Shown: positions 54,009-63,393, numbered from the stretch's first letter. The stretch: DNA of 64,000 nt from Alphaproteobacteria bacterium 32-64-14 (GCA_002280725.1 NCEM01000005.1:26335-90334), one strand, 5' to 3'. Notes: generated by a model from the letters alone, not told the origin. A program made the numbers and translations.

Positions 54009-54980
54009 TCACTCCGCTGCAACAACCTGTTGCGGCGGAGTTTTCGTTTGCCCCGCATACTTCACCGGCAGGCCCGGTGTGCCGGCCTGATCGGGGTGTG
54101 CGGCAAGGTACGCCATCTTCAGCTCGCGCGAGCGCGCGTGGTTGCCATCGGGCGACCAGCCCGGATTGTTGATCGCCCGCCCGATCCAGCGCCACGGCCG
54201 GAAGCCATCGCTCGCACAATCGCGCAGCAGGCCACCAAGGCCGTGATAGGCGACAACAAAGGGATTGTAGCTCTTCAGCGGCGTCACGATGCCATAGACC
54301 GGCTTGTCGTGATCGAGTTCTGGCACAAAGCTTCCGAACATCCTGTCCCACACAATGAACACGCCCGCGAAATTCGCATCGAGATAGCGCGGGTTGGTGG
54401 CGTGGTGCACGCGGTGATGGCTCGGCGTGTTCATCACCGCCTCGAACCAAGGATACATCCGGCCAATGGCCTCGGTGTGGATCCAGTACTGATAGACAAG
54501 GTTCACGCCCGCCGACAGCGCGATGAAAGCGGGATGGAAGCCGAGCAGCACCAGCGGCGCAGAAATGATCACCAGCCCCGTCAGCGGGCCGAACCATGGC
54601 TGGCGAAGCGCCGTGGTGAGATTGTAGTGCTCGGACGAATGGTGCGTCACATGCTCCATCCACCACCAGCGCACGATGTGCGCGAAGCGATGCTTCCAGT
54701 AGTAGATCAGGTCGTAGGCGACGAACACGATGATGAACGACCACCACGTCACCGGCACGTCGAACAGCCGGTAAGGCCAGAATAGCATCAGCAGCCACGT
54801 GCCGACGAAGGCAAACAGCGTATCCGCCATAACGCTGCCCAGTCCCATCGCAAGCGAGGTCAGCGCGTCCTTCGTCTCATAACGTCCCTTCGCGCGCCCC
54901 GCCTTCACCGCCCACCACTCCAGCGAGAAGGTGAGCAGGAAGAACGGAATGGCGATGACTGTTGGCTTCCAGAAATCCAT
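54009..54980 (-). CDS. Sterol desaturase family (fatty acid hydroxylase) protein
   Basis: A 323-residue membrane di-iron oxygenase family protein. The histidine boxes are HRFAH (97-101), HVTHHSSEH (110-118) and a late HHRVHH (SHHRVHHATNPRY). Four or so helices flank them. Substrates in the family include sterols, hopanoid or ceramide lipids and carotenoids; none can be assigned here. ATG at 54980. A plus-strand terminator for the DUF885 operon is embedded in its last codons. Confidence 0.9.
   Translation of the reverse strand: MDFWKPTVIAIPFFLLTFSLEWWAVKAGRAKGRYETKDALTSLAMGLGSVMADTLFAFVGTWLLMLFWPYRLFDVPVTWWSFIIVFVAYDLIYYWKHRFAHIVRWWWMEHVTHHSSEHYNLTTALRQPWFGPLTGLVIISAPLVLLGFHPAFIALSAGVNLVYQYWIHTEAIGRMYPWFEAVMNTPSHHRVHHATNPRYLDANFAGVFIVWDRMFGSFVPELDHDKPVYGIVTPLKSYNPFVVAYHGLGGLLRDCASDGFRPWRWIGRAINNPGWSPDGNHARSRELKMAYLAAHPDQAGTPGLPVKYAGQTKTPPQQVVAAE
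54011..54044 (+). terminator. Terminator of the DUF885 operon within a convergent gene
   Basis: ACTCCGCTGCAAC (54011-54023) pairs with GTTGCGGCGGAGT (54029-54041) and runs into TTTT. It follows the fused paralog 4 by about 20 bases and lies inside the 3' coding end of the opposite-strand desaturase-like gene. Confidence 0.75.
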
Positions 54981-55132
54981 GGGGCGGATGAGTCGCACGC
55001 GCCGGGCGGGATGGGAAGCGGGCGCCGCAGGGGCAATTATTCGAGAGGCGGCCTGCAAGGCGATTGACCGCGGGCAAGGCGCGGCCTGACAGTGCGCCCA
55101 ACGGTCGGGACTGGCCGGCAGGGAGAGACACG

Positions 55133-56815
55133 ATGCGCAGATGGGCGGCGGCCGCACTGGCGGCGGTATCGGTTCTGGCGGTGGGGACGGTTGCCGTAGC
55201 GCAGCAGACGCAGGCGCCAGTCACCCGCGCGCCGGCCAAGGTCGCGGCGGGCGCAACCGAGCTGATCACGCCGATGCGCGACGAGGTGAAACTGGCGGGC
55301 AACCTCTACCTGCCCGCGGGCAAAGGTCCGTTCCCCTGCATCGTGCAGCGCACGCCCTACGGCAAGGACCTGATGTTCGCGAGCCCCGCCGGCGCCAAGA
55401 AATATACCGACGCCGGCTATGCGTATTTCGTGCAGGATGTGCGCGGCAAGGGCCACAGCGAAGGCTTCTACTCGGCCTTCATCAACGACGCCTTCGATGG
55501 CTACGACACCGTCGAATGGATGGCGAAGCAGGACTGGTGCAACGGTTCGATCGGCATCACGGGCGCCAGTGCGATGGGCTATACCTCGCTGCTCGCCGCG
55601 ACGATGAACCCGCCGCATCTGAAGGCCGCCTACGTCGTCGTCGCCCCCTCCACGCGCTTGACCGGCGCCTATATCGGCGGCGCGTTCAAGCAGAAGGATT
55701 CAGGCGACTGGAGCCGCGGGCAGGGCATCTCCGAAGAGGTGATCGCCCAGTCCGCCGCCAACTATCCCGCAAGCAGCTATTGGGATCGCACCGAGATCGC
55801 CGAACAGCGCAAGTATATCGACATCCCGATCTACCAGTACGGCGGCTGGTTCGATATCTTCAACGAAGGCAACGTCCGCAACTTCATGCACCTGCAGCAT
55901 GAAGGCGCGGCTGGCGCGCGCGGCAACCAGAAGCTCGAGATGGGTCCGTTCGGCCATGGCCCACTATCGGGCGACATGGAATATCCGAACGGCGGCGGCA
56001 TCGGCAACGCACAGGGCGGCGCCGACAGCGAAATGCGCTGGTGGGAATACTGGCTCAAAGGCGTCGACAACGGCATCATGAGCGAACCGCCCGTGAAGAT
56101 TTTCATGATGGCCTCCGCCCGCAAGGGCGCCGTCAGCGCGAAGAACCGCTGGATGCAGTTCGGCGACTGGCCGCCGGCGCCCGCGACGGTGAATTACTAT
56201 CTCGGCGCGGATGGCGCGCTCACCACGACGACGCCAGTCAAAGCAACCGCATCGAAGACCTATTCCTTCGATCCCACCAAGCCGGTGCAGACCATCGGCG
56301 GCGCGAACCTCACCTTCGATCGCGGCCCGATGGATCAACGCCCCATCGGCAACCGCCAGGACTATCTGCGCTTCCAGACCGCGCCCCTGACCAATGACGT
56401 GGTCATCGCGGGGCCAGTCAGCATGGATCTCTGGGCTTCAACCGATGGCCCCGACACAGACTTCGTCGTCAAACTCGTGGACGTCTATCCTGATGGCTAC
56501 GAGGCGATCATCCTCGATACCGCCATCCGCGCGCGCTATCGCAATGGCCGCATGCCCGACGAGATCAAGATGATGACGCCCGGCGCGCCTGAGAAGTTCA
56601 CACTCGATTTGTGGGACACCGCCATCACGTTCGAGAAGGGTCACCGCATCGCGGTGCACGTCACCTCGTCGAACTATCCCCGCATCGACGCCAACCCCAA
56701 CACGGGCGCCAATCCGGGGCCGGGGGTGAAAACGCGCGTCGCCCGCAACACCATCTACATGGACGCGAGCAAGCCGAGCGCGCTGCAGCTGCCCGTCCTC
56801 GTGTTGCCGGAATAG
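55133..56815 (+). CDS. CocE/NonD family hydrolase (X-Pro dipeptidyl-peptidase type)
   Basis: A 560-residue exported serine hydrolase with signal MRRWAAAALAAVSVLAVGTVAVA. The CocE fold: RDEVKLAGNLYLPAGKGPFPCIVQRTPYGK, FVQDVRGKGHSEG, nucleophile Ser146 in GITGASAMGYTS, later Asp and His in the GPFGHG region, then a C-terminal jelly-roll domain (VIAGPVSMDLWASTDGPDTDFVVKLVDVYPDG). Related enzymes cleave acyl esters, beta-lactam side chains or X-Pro peptides. AGGGAG precedes the ATG. Confidence 0.9.
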   Translation: MRRWAAAALAAVSVLAVGTVAVAQQTQAPVTRAPAKVAAGATELITPMRDEVKLAGNLYLPAGKGPFPCIVQRTPYGKDLMFASPAGAKKYTDAGYAYFVQDVRGKGHSEGFYSAFINDAFDGYDTVEWMAKQDWCNGSIGITGASAMGYTSLLAATMNPPHLKAAYVVVAPSTRLTGAYIGGAFKQKDSGDWSRGQGISEEVIAQSAANYPASSYWDRTEIAEQRKYIDIPIYQYGGWFDIFNEGNVRNFMHLQHEGAAGARGNQKLEMGPFGHGPLSGDMEYPNGGGIGNAQGGADSEMRWWEYWLKGVDNGIMSEPPVKIFMMASARKGAVSAKNRWMQFGDWPPAPATVNYYLGADGALTTTTPVKATASKTYSFDPTKPVQTIGGANLTFDRGPMDQRPIGNRQDYLRFQTAPLTNDVVIAGPVSMDLWASTDGPDTDFVVKLVDVYPDGYEAIILDTAIRARYRNGRMPDEIKMMTPGAPEKFTLDLWDTAITFEKGHRIAVHVTSSNYPRIDANPNTGANPGPGVKTRVARNTIYMDASKPSALQLPVLVLPE

Positions 56816-56823
56816 GTGGGATC

Positions 56824-58050
56824 ATGACAGCCGATCGCGAATTCGACGTCATCGTCTACGGCGCAACCGGCTTCACCGGCCGCCTCGTCGCCGAGCACAT
56901 GCTGGCGACGCATGGTGTCGGGCGCGGCGTGAAGTGGGCGATGGCGGGGCGCAGCAAGAGCAAGCTCGAAGGCGTGCGCCAGGAGATCGGCGCGCCTGCG
57001 GATGTGCCGCTGATTATCGCCGATGCCTCCAACCCCGCCTCGCTCGATGCCATGGCGCAGCGCGCGAAGGTGATCATCACCACCGTCGGCCCCTACCAGC
57101 TCTATGGCGAACCGATGGTTGCGGCGTGCGTCAAGGCCGGCACGGACTATGTCGACCTGTGCGGCGAGCCCGCCTGGATGGCCGCGATGATCGCGAAGTA
57201 CGATGCGCCGGCAAAAGCTTCAGGCGCGCGAATCGTGTTCTCCTGCGGCTTCGACTCGATCCCGTTTGATCTTGGCGTCACCTTCCTCCAGAACGAAGCC
57301 ATCGCCCGCCTCGGCGTTCCGGTCCGCCGCGTGCGTGGCCGCGTGCGCAAGATGAAAGGCGGCTTTTCGGGCGGCACGATCGCCAGCCTGATGGCGACGC
57401 TGGAAGCCTCGAAGAAAGACCCTACCATCCCCAGAACACTCGGCGATCCATTCGCGCTGACGCCCGGCTTCAAGGGCCCCGCCCAGCCCTCAGGCGAAAC
57501 TGTCGAACGCGATGACGCTGCCGGCCAATGGGCCACGCCCTTCATCATGGCGATGATCAACACGAAGAACGTCCACCGCTCCAATCATCTGCTCGGCCGC
57601 AGATGGGGCGCGGACTTCGTCTATGACGAGATGATGCTGACGGGCGATGGCGAGGGCGGACAGAAGCGCGCGAAAGCCGCCAAGCGCCAGGGCGACATCC
57701 AGAACATGATGCTCAACTTCCCGCCGACACGCGCGCTGTTGCGCCGGTTCGCGCTGCCCAAGCCCGGCGAAGGCCCCTCGAAGGAAGAGCGCGAGACCGG
57801 CTTCTACGAAGCGGCCTTTCACGGCGAGACGGCCGATGGCCGCGTGCTGCGCGCCGTGGTGAAGGGCGACAAGGATCCCGGTTACGGCTCCACGTCGAAG
57901 ATGATTTCCGAAAGCGCGCTGTGCCTCGCGCGCGATGTCAGCCGCGATGAAGCAGCCGGCGGCGTGTGGACGCCGGGCGCTGCCCTCGGCGCCAAGCTGA
58001 TCGCACGCCTTGAGACTCACGCCGGCATGAAGTTCTCGCTCGAGAACTAG
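56824..58050 (+). CDS. Saccharopine dehydrogenase family protein
   Basis: A 408-residue protein with an N-terminal Rossmann loop VIVYGATGFTGRLVAEHML and family signatures AKVIITTVGPYQLYGEPMVAACVKAGTDYVDLCGEPAWM and FSCGFDSIPFDLGV. Members of this trans-acting enoyl-reductase-like group act on lipid or lysine-related substrates; the real substrate is unknown. It follows the CocE gene by 8 bases, so they are co-transcribed, and overlaps the convergent lipoprotein by 4 bases. Confidence 0.88.
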   Translation: MTADREFDVIVYGATGFTGRLVAEHMLATHGVGRGVKWAMAGRSKSKLEGVRQEIGAPADVPLIIADASNPASLDAMAQRAKVIITTVGPYQLYGEPMVAACVKAGTDYVDLCGEPAWMAAMIAKYDAPAKASGARIVFSCGFDSIPFDLGVTFLQNEAIARLGVPVRRVRGRVRKMKGGFSGGTIASLMATLEASKKDPTIPRTLGDPFALTPGFKGPAQPSGETVERDDAAGQWATPFIMAMINTKNVHRSNHLLGRRWGADFVYDEMMLTGDGEGGQKRAKAAKRQGDIQNMMLNFPPTRALLRRFALPKPGEGPSKEERETGFYEAAFHGETADGRVLRAVVKGDKDPGYGSTSKMISESALCLARDVSRDEAAGGVWTPGAALGAKLIARLETHAGMKFSLEN

Positions 58051-58552
58051 TCGCAGCGCGCGTACACGAACGTCGCCCCGCGCCGCTCGTAGGTCAGCGT
58101 GCGCGCGTCCGCGCCAAGCTTCAGTTTGTGCGTCTCGTTGATCGTCTGCCCTTCGGAAACGTGTTCGACATCGAGCGTCAGCAGCCCGGTGGTCGACATG
58201 TCCGCCCCGGCGACGACTGACCGCCCCTCATAGAATCGCACAGCGCCCGGCGCTGCCGCGATGCGCGTGAGCGCAGGATCAGCCGTGCAGTCCTTCCGCT
58301 CGATCGCCCACACATGGCGGAATTCCAGCGGGATAGGCCCCGGCGTTGTCTGCGATGTCGGCAGCTTCTCGCCAGGCGTGGGCGCGGCGAAATGTCCGCC
58401 TGTTGGCTCGATCTTCGGCAATGGCATTTCCGCCGCCGGTGGCGCGGGCTGCGGCTCGGGCATCGGCACAGGCGGGATCACGGGCGGCGATTGCGGCGCG
58501 CCGCATGCGGCCAAACCAAGTGCAATAAAACGGCTGTCGCGGTACGGAGCAT
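58047..58552 (-). pseudogene. Lipoprotein gene with an apparent 1-base frameshift in its signal
   Basis: The long frame ends ...GLAACGAPQSPPVIPP with a lipobox but no proper start. A neighbouring frame starts ATG at 58552 and reads MLRTATAVL before leaving the lipobox frame. Adding one T to the TTTT run (plus-strand A's at 58527-58530) would give MLRTATAVFIALGLAAC, a normal signal. The mature part is Pro-rich then a ~100-residue domain with Cys (RKDCTADPALTRI and VYARCD). Homopolymer sequencing error or true frameshift are both possible. Confidence 0.6.
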
Positions 58553-58585
58553 CCGTTGAAAACGATGCCCGCCGCCACTGGTTCC

Positions 58586-58629
58586 GCAAAAGCAAAAGCG
58601 GCAGCTCTCCGTCAAGGAAAGCCGCCGCT
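58586..58629 (-). terminator. Terminator downstream of hfaD
   Basis: On the minus strand, a 14-base stem (58616-58629 with 58597-58610; two G-U-type mismatches) closes a 5-base loop and is followed by TTTGCTTTTG. It lies about 125 bases past the hfaD stop. Confidence 0.65.
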
Positions 58630-58643
58630 CCGTACACTTACAG

Positions 58644-58662
58644 ACTCTACGCTACTCTACAC
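58644..58662 (-). repeat. GTAGAGT repeat element before the hfaD terminator
   Basis: Minus strand reads GTGTAGAGTAGCGTAGAGT, matching the 3470-3492 element apart from an AAAA insertion there, and lies a few bases upstream of a terminator in both places. A further TTGTAGAGTT copy lies near 58685. Confidence 0.5.
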
Positions 58663-58754
58663 GCGCCCCCCGCCATGGGCCTAACTCTACAAGGGCAGGC
58701 CAGGGCGACCGGGAAAAGGGTGGACCCTGGAAATCGATGTCGTGTCGCGCGCTG

Positions 58755-59975
58755 CTAGTTGTTGCGCCGGGTTGAAATGAAGGTGGCCGAGTTGCCGATG
58801 GCCGAAGCCGATCCATAGACCGCGCCGGCGCCATTGACGCTGATGGATCCCGTCGACGTGATATTGCCGCCATTGGTCTGGTTGACGGTGGCGTTGAGCG
58901 CCGCATCGCCGCACTGCGAGCAGACATAGCCCGTGACCGCGTTGCCGATCGCGGTGGATGCAACCACCACATCGCCGCCATTGCCGTTCTGCGCATCGAA
59001 CTTCGCATTCGCATCGACGCCGCCCGTGTTCAGCTGGCTGACATCCAGCACCATGTCCGAGCCGACATTGGTCGCCAGCGTCGCATTGCCGACGCCGTAA
59101 GCCGAAACGCTGGCCGTGCCCTGGCTCCACTGGCCGAGCGTGACGCGCGTATCGGCGGCCACATCGGTCGAGGACGACTGGCGTCCGCGGATCTGGGCAT
59201 AGCCCCACTCGTTGGAGACGGTGGCCGAGTTCGCGGCGGCGGTCGAAGCCGCCGTCACGTTGTAGCCCTGATACTGGTAGACGTCCGCCGTCGCCTGCGA
59301 TTGCGCGCCGGTCGAGGTCTGCGTGTAGCTCGCGTCAACCGTGGACGTGGTCGAAGCCGAGCCATAGGCGTTGATCGCGGAAGATGCGCCGGCAACCGTC
59401 TGGCTGACGCAGCAGGCGTCAACATCCGTGACCGCGTAGGATGAGTTCGACGCATCCTGCTTCAACGCAACAGTGAGATCGCCATGGTCGGCGGCAGTCG
59501 CGGCGTTGTTCGAGGCGCTGCTCGCAACAGCCGACAGCGTCTGGCCGTTGCGAACGCTGGCGCGGGCCGAGGCGAGCACATCGCCGCCATCGGCCGTCTG
59601 CGACGCCCGCAGATTGAGCGGGCCGTTGGTGGTCTGTGCCTGCAGCGCGTTGGCCTGCGCCGTGGCGATCACAGTCGCATCGCGCACATCGCCGCCTTGA
59701 AGATTGGCGTAAGCGAACGTCGCGCCGGAGTTTGTCTGGTCCGATTCCGCATCCAGCCCGCCATTGGCGTTCGATCCGGAGACGGAGTTGCCGGCGGCGG
59801 TGGCGGCGGCGACACCCGAACGGGCGCCATCGCGCGTCACCACATTTATGTCGGCGGCAACATCGCCCCAGTTCAGTTGCCCATTGAGGGCCGTCGAACT
59901 ATTCTGGGCAAAGGCCGGAGCAGCGAGCACGCAGGCAAGACCAGCGGCGGCGGCAAGGCGGGCAAGAAGCGTCAT
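58755..59975 (-). CDS. hfaD: Holdfast anchor protein HfaD
   Basis: A 406-residue exported protein with signal MTLLARLAAAAGLACVLAAPAFA. The mature chain is a long, repetitive, beta-rich Ala/Ser/Asn/Thr array (for example NSVSGSNANGG, GDVVVASTAIGNAVTG and NQTNGGNITSTGS), with CC and CSQC pairs. In Caulobacter, HfaD is the outer-membrane holdfast anchor. It is third in order after hfaA and hfaB, with the start 27 bases after the hfaB stop and GGGAGGG before the ATG. A curli-like fibre protein is the alternative reading. Confidence 0.82.
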   Translation of the reverse strand: MTLLARLAAAAGLACVLAAPAFAQNSSTALNGQLNWGDVAADINVVTRDGARSGVAAATAAGNSVSGSNANGGLDAESDQTNSGATFAYANLQGGDVRDATVIATAQANALQAQTTNGPLNLRASQTADGGDVLASARASVRNGQTLSAVASSASNNAATAADHGDLTVALKQDASNSSYAVTDVDACCVSQTVAGASSAINAYGSASTTSTVDASYTQTSTGAQSQATADVYQYQGYNVTAASTAAANSATVSNEWGYAQIRGRQSSSTDVAADTRVTLGQWSQGTASVSAYGVGNATLATNVGSDMVLDVSQLNTGGVDANAKFDAQNGNGGDVVVASTAIGNAVTGYVCSQCGDAALNATVNQTNGGNITSTGSISVNGAGAVYGSASAIGNSATFISTRRNN

Positions 59976-60002
59976 GATGTGGTCCCTCCCTCTGCGCGGG
60001 CC

Positions 60003-61022
60003 TTAGCCGCGGCGGCCGCGCAGGGCAGCCTTGACGCCTTCGTCACGGTTCTCGTTCCAGCGGTTCGGATCGGCGCGGGCGCCGCCATCGGTGATCAGCG
60101 AGCCGCCAGGCAGGCGGATGGCCGTGCCGGTGACCGACTGCGGCTGGTGCATGCCCTGGGTTTCCTGGGCCAGCGCGCCGCACGGATCGGCGTTGGCGAC
60201 GCCGTAGAGGTTGGCCGTCATTTCGAGGACAGAGCGCTCGATGGTCGAGCGGATCGCGAGCTGGATCGGCTCCATCGCACGCTCGCCGGCGCCAACGTCA
60301 AAGATGTTGCCGTTGGCGAAGTCGAAGATACCCGCCGATATTTCGCGGCCGATGATCTGTTTCTGATAGGAGATCAAGTCCACCACTTCGAGCGTCTTGG
60401 TCGAAACGAGGCGCAGGTCGACGCCGACGTTGATCACGAAGGCCTTGAAGCCGGCGCGGCCCTTGGCGTCGGTCGGGTCGAGGTCGCCGATGAAGGCGTC
60501 GATGCCGACCGAGCGGATGTTCGAGTTGAGTTCGGTGATGCCGCCGACGAAGTAGTAGTCGGAGCCCGGGATCTCGCCCGCCATGATCTGGCGGAATTCC
60601 GGTTCGGCAGGGCCCTGGCCAACGCCGGGGTCAGCACCGATCAGGCGGTTGTTCGAGTATTTGAGTTCAAGTTCGGACACCGACGTGTCGAAACGTTCGA
60701 CCAGGTGAGCGCCCGCTTTTGCGAAGGCCGACATTGCCATCAGGGAGGCGCCTTGCGTGACTTGGCGGCCGCCTTCGAGGTCTACCTTGCCGGTGTAGTC
60801 GAGTACGCGGCCAACCGCGATGCGCGGACGGGCCTTGCCGGTCGCCGTGGCGTAGTTCGCCATGCAGACCAGCGCGTTCGAATACGGCGTGGGGTTCGCG
60901 GTCACCGGCGCGTCGCCGATCGGCGTCGCATACAAGCCGGCTTCATTGGCCCAGGGAGAGACGCAGCCGGTGACGGCGAGCGCGCTCGCGGCAACGGCGA
61001 GGATTTTGAAGGTCGTGATCAT
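60003..61022 (-). CDS. hfaB: Holdfast anchor secretion lipoprotein HfaB (CsgG-like)
   Basis: A 339-residue CsgG-family lipoprotein with lipobox ALAVTGC (Cys20). RPRIAVGRVLDYTGKVDLEGGRQVTQGASLMAMSAFAKAG and SDYYFVGGITELNSNIRS... VDLRLVSTKTLEVVDLISYQKQIIGREISAGIFDF match the CsgG/HfaB fold. It forms the outer-membrane secretion channel needed for HfaA and HfaD. The ATG overlaps the hfaA stop as ATGA, so it is translationally coupled. The start at 61022 is fixed by that overlap and the signal. Confidence 0.9.
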   Translation of the reverse strand: MITTFKILAVAASALAVTGCVSPWANEAGLYATPIGDAPVTANPTPYSNALVCMANYATATGKARPRIAVGRVLDYTGKVDLEGGRQVTQGASLMAMSAFAKAGAHLVERFDTSVSELELKYSNNRLIGADPGVGQGPAEPEFRQIMAGEIPGSDYYFVGGITELNSNIRSVGIDAFIGDLDPTDAKGRAGFKAFVINVGVDLRLVSTKTLEVVDLISYQKQIIGREISAGIFDFANGNIFDVGAGERAMEPIQLAIRSTIERSVLEMTANLYGVANADPCGALAQETQGMHQPQSVTGTAIRLPGGSLITDGGARADPNRWNENRDEGVKAALRGRRG

Positions 61023-61501
61023 TGGAGGTCGATCTTTCCGTTCAGCACGGTCGTCTGGTTGCCGTTGTTGATCTGGGTGGAGTTCACGATCACCGTGTTC
61101 CAGTTGCCCTGGGTGATGACGTTGAGCTGGTTGCCGACAGCTGTGCCGGTCGAGATGCCGCCGCCAAAGCCCGCGCCGGCGGTGGCCTGCGCCCACGCAC
61201 CTGCAGAAGCGGAGGCGGTTGACAGTGAGGACTGGTCCATCCCGGTCATGATGCGGCCATCGAGGATGACGCGGTTGCCGTTGGCATCGCGCGTGTTGGC
61301 GTCGTAGCCAGACTGTTCCTCGCCATAGCGGTAGCCAAAGGGGCGTTCGAACTCGCCGGACACCTGGGCTGCCGGGTTCGGCCGCTGGGCGTAGGCGGGG
61401 AGGGCGAGCAGCGCGACCGCGCCGCCAACCAGAGCAACGCCGGCCAGCGCGCCAAGGGCGGCTGAAACCAGAATGCCAGGGCCTTTTCTCTTGAAGGACA
61501 T
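61019..61501 (-). CDS. hfaA: Holdfast anchor protein HfaA (curlin-like)
   Basis: A 160-residue exported protein: signal segment GILVSAALGALAGVALVGGAVALLALPAYA, then RPFGYRYGEEQSGYDANTRDANGNRVILDGRIMTG and the curlin-like GNQLNVITQGNWNTVIVNSTQINNGNQTTVLNG. HfaA is a surface amyloid-like anchor subunit in Caulobacterales holdfast. It is the first gene of hfaA-hfaB-hfaD. ATG at 61501 is chosen because the signal follows; in-frame sequence further upstream has no family resemblance. Confidence 0.85.
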   Translation of the reverse strand: MSFKRKGPGILVSAALGALAGVALVGGAVALLALPAYAQRPNPAAQVSGEFERPFGYRYGEEQSGYDANTRDANGNRVILDGRIMTGMDQSSLSTASASAGAWAQATAGAGFGGGISTGTAVGNQLNVITQGNWNTVIVNSTQINNGNQTTVLNGKIDLQ

Positions 61502-61768
61502 CTCAGGATGTATCCCGTTGGTTGAGTTGAACCACGGGTTTGCAACCGGTGTGCCAGTTGCGCGCCTACGTTGAATGCGCCGGAGCTCTGCTCGCGTAGC
61601 GGGGGAATGCATCATCATGCGCGCAATGGTACGCGCAAATAATGTGCTTATAGCTAAGAACGTGTCTGTTTGGCACACGTAACAGGCGAGCAGATGCAAC
61701 GCGCCGCCACATCCGGGCGTTGAGACCCGACGCCAGCGGTGGAATCAACGTCATGACAAGGCTCGACG

Positions 61769-62614
61769 ATGGCGGCATGCGCCTGCGCAGCGGGCGAACC
61801 GTCTGGCGTCAGCATGCCGTTAAGCCTGATCAGCCAAGGGCGCGTGCGCACGCATGCGGGGATCGATGGCGCTTACCTGGCCGATAGCGATCTGGCGGCG
61901 CAGGGCTTCGTGGGGCAGGGCGCGCTTCTCTATGACGGCCGCACAGAGCCCGACCCCGTAAAGCTCGCCCAAGGGCTTCTGGCGGCGGCGCAAGCGCGCG
62001 GCGCGGTGTTGCTGTGCCCAGCCACGGCGGAAAACTACGAGACCTCGCTGTCGGCCGTCACGGTGACCACGCGCGAAGGCGATACCGTCCGTGCAAGGAC
62101 GCTCGTTCTGGCGAATGGCTACGAGATGCCGGACTTCGTGCCGGCGCCACGCCACTCCCTCGTCTCGAACTGGGCGCTCGCCATCACGCCCTTCCCCGGA
62201 GAGGCCTGGCCGCACCAGAGCCTCGTGTGGGAAGCTTCCGACCCCTACCTCTATATGCGCTCCACTGCGGATGGCCGGGTGATCATCGGCGGAGAGGACG
62301 AGGAATTCGCCGATCCCGACGCAGGGCAGGCGCTGACGTCGGCGAAGATCCCAGGGTTGCAGGCCAAAGCGGCCGCGCGTTGTCCGGGTCTCGCCGACGT
62401 GGAGGCCGAGTTCGCCTGGTCCGGCGTTTTCGGCCAGACGGACGATTCCCTGCCCCTGATTGGCGCGACGCCAGGCCGTCCGCACTGCCTTGCAGCGTTT
62501 GGATACGGCGGAAACGGCATAACTTTCAGCGCCATGGCCGCCGATCTTCTCGACGCGCACCTGCGCGGAGAGCCGTGGAAAGACGCGCCGCTGTTTGCGC
62601 TGGACAGGGATTAA
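61769..62614 (+). pseudogene. FAD-dependent oxidoreductase, N-terminally truncated
   Basis: The frame encodes the C-terminal ~270 residues of a DAO-type FAD oxidoreductase: EPDPVKLAQGLLAAAQARGAVL, VRARTLVLANGYEMPDF, RSTADGRVIIGGEDEEF and a final FGYGGNGITFSAMAADLL flavin-contact region. The N-terminal GxGxxG dinucleotide loop and about 130-170 residues are absent and are not found upstream, where hfaA begins 270 bases away on the other strand. It is probably a remnant and cannot bind FAD normally. Confidence 0.75.
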
Positions 62615-62755
62615 CCGTCCCGGGAAGGCCCGCGGGCACGCGAGCGGGCGCAAGAAAACTTCGTCCGGTAGCCAGTATTAAGTTGAAAGGTGCGGCGGGC
62701 TGCCGCACCCTGTGACTCAACTGCCACATCATCACCACGGCGCTGGGAGCCCGAC

Positions 62756-63184
62756 ATGATCCTCGAGCAGATCCTCAAAGAGAAGGGCGGACAGGTGTTT
62801 TCCGTCGCCGAGTCCGCGACGCTGAAAGAGGCGGCGGACCTGCTGGATACCCGCCGCGTCGGCGCCATGGTGATCCTCAACGAGGCCGGCGGCATCATCG
62901 GCGTCCTGTCCGAGCGCGACATCATAAGGAATATCGCGAGAATCGGCGCGGCAGCCCTGAAATGCACGGTCGGGGAGGTGATGACCCGCCAGGTCGTGAC
63001 CGCCCGCCCGCGTGACACGGTAGAATCGGCAATGGAAAAGATGACCGACCGCCGAATCCGGCATTTGCCCGTGGTCGATGGCGGCCGGATGATCGGCGTC
63101 GTCTCGATCGGCGACCTCGTGAAGTGGCGGATCGCGGAAGCGGACGCCGAGGTCAACGCGATCCGGTCCTACATCCAGCCCTGA
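62756..63184 (+). CDS. CBS domain protein
   Basis: A 142-residue protein of two CBS motifs (about 12-60 and 74-125): LKEAADLLDTRRVGAMVILNEAGGIIGVLSERDIIRNIA and VMTRQVVTARPRDTVESAMEKMTDRRIRHLPVVDGGRMIGVVSIGDLVKWRI. Such pairs bind adenosine nucleotides and act as energy sensors or regulate partner enzymes. GGGAG lies 7 bases before the ATG. No fused effector domain. Confidence 0.9.
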   Translation: MILEQILKEKGGQVFSVAESATLKEAADLLDTRRVGAMVILNEAGGIIGVLSERDIIRNIARIGAAALKCTVGEVMTRQVVTARPRDTVESAMEKMTDRRIRHLPVVDGGRMIGVVSIGDLVKWRIAEADAEVNAIRSYIQP

Positions 63185-63393
63185 CGGCGACCCGGTAGAC
63201 TCACCCTGCGTGAGGGCGCGACTCGCCCGCGACATGCGCAGCTTTCACACCTTCGCAACCTTTTAGGCGGGTCGGCGCGTGATCGCCGGTTGCCCGCAGA
63301 CTCGCAAAATCCCAGCAAAACATGCGTTTTGGCGCGCTCCTGGAAGGTGACTGCAGACGACTCGGAATTCGCGCAAAAAGATCAAAATCGCGC

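Noticed and set aside
59484..61307. A 607-codon plus-strand open frame opposite hfaB and hfaD
   Set aside because: hfaB and hfaD are recognisable with proper signals and spacing; the plus-strand frame has none.
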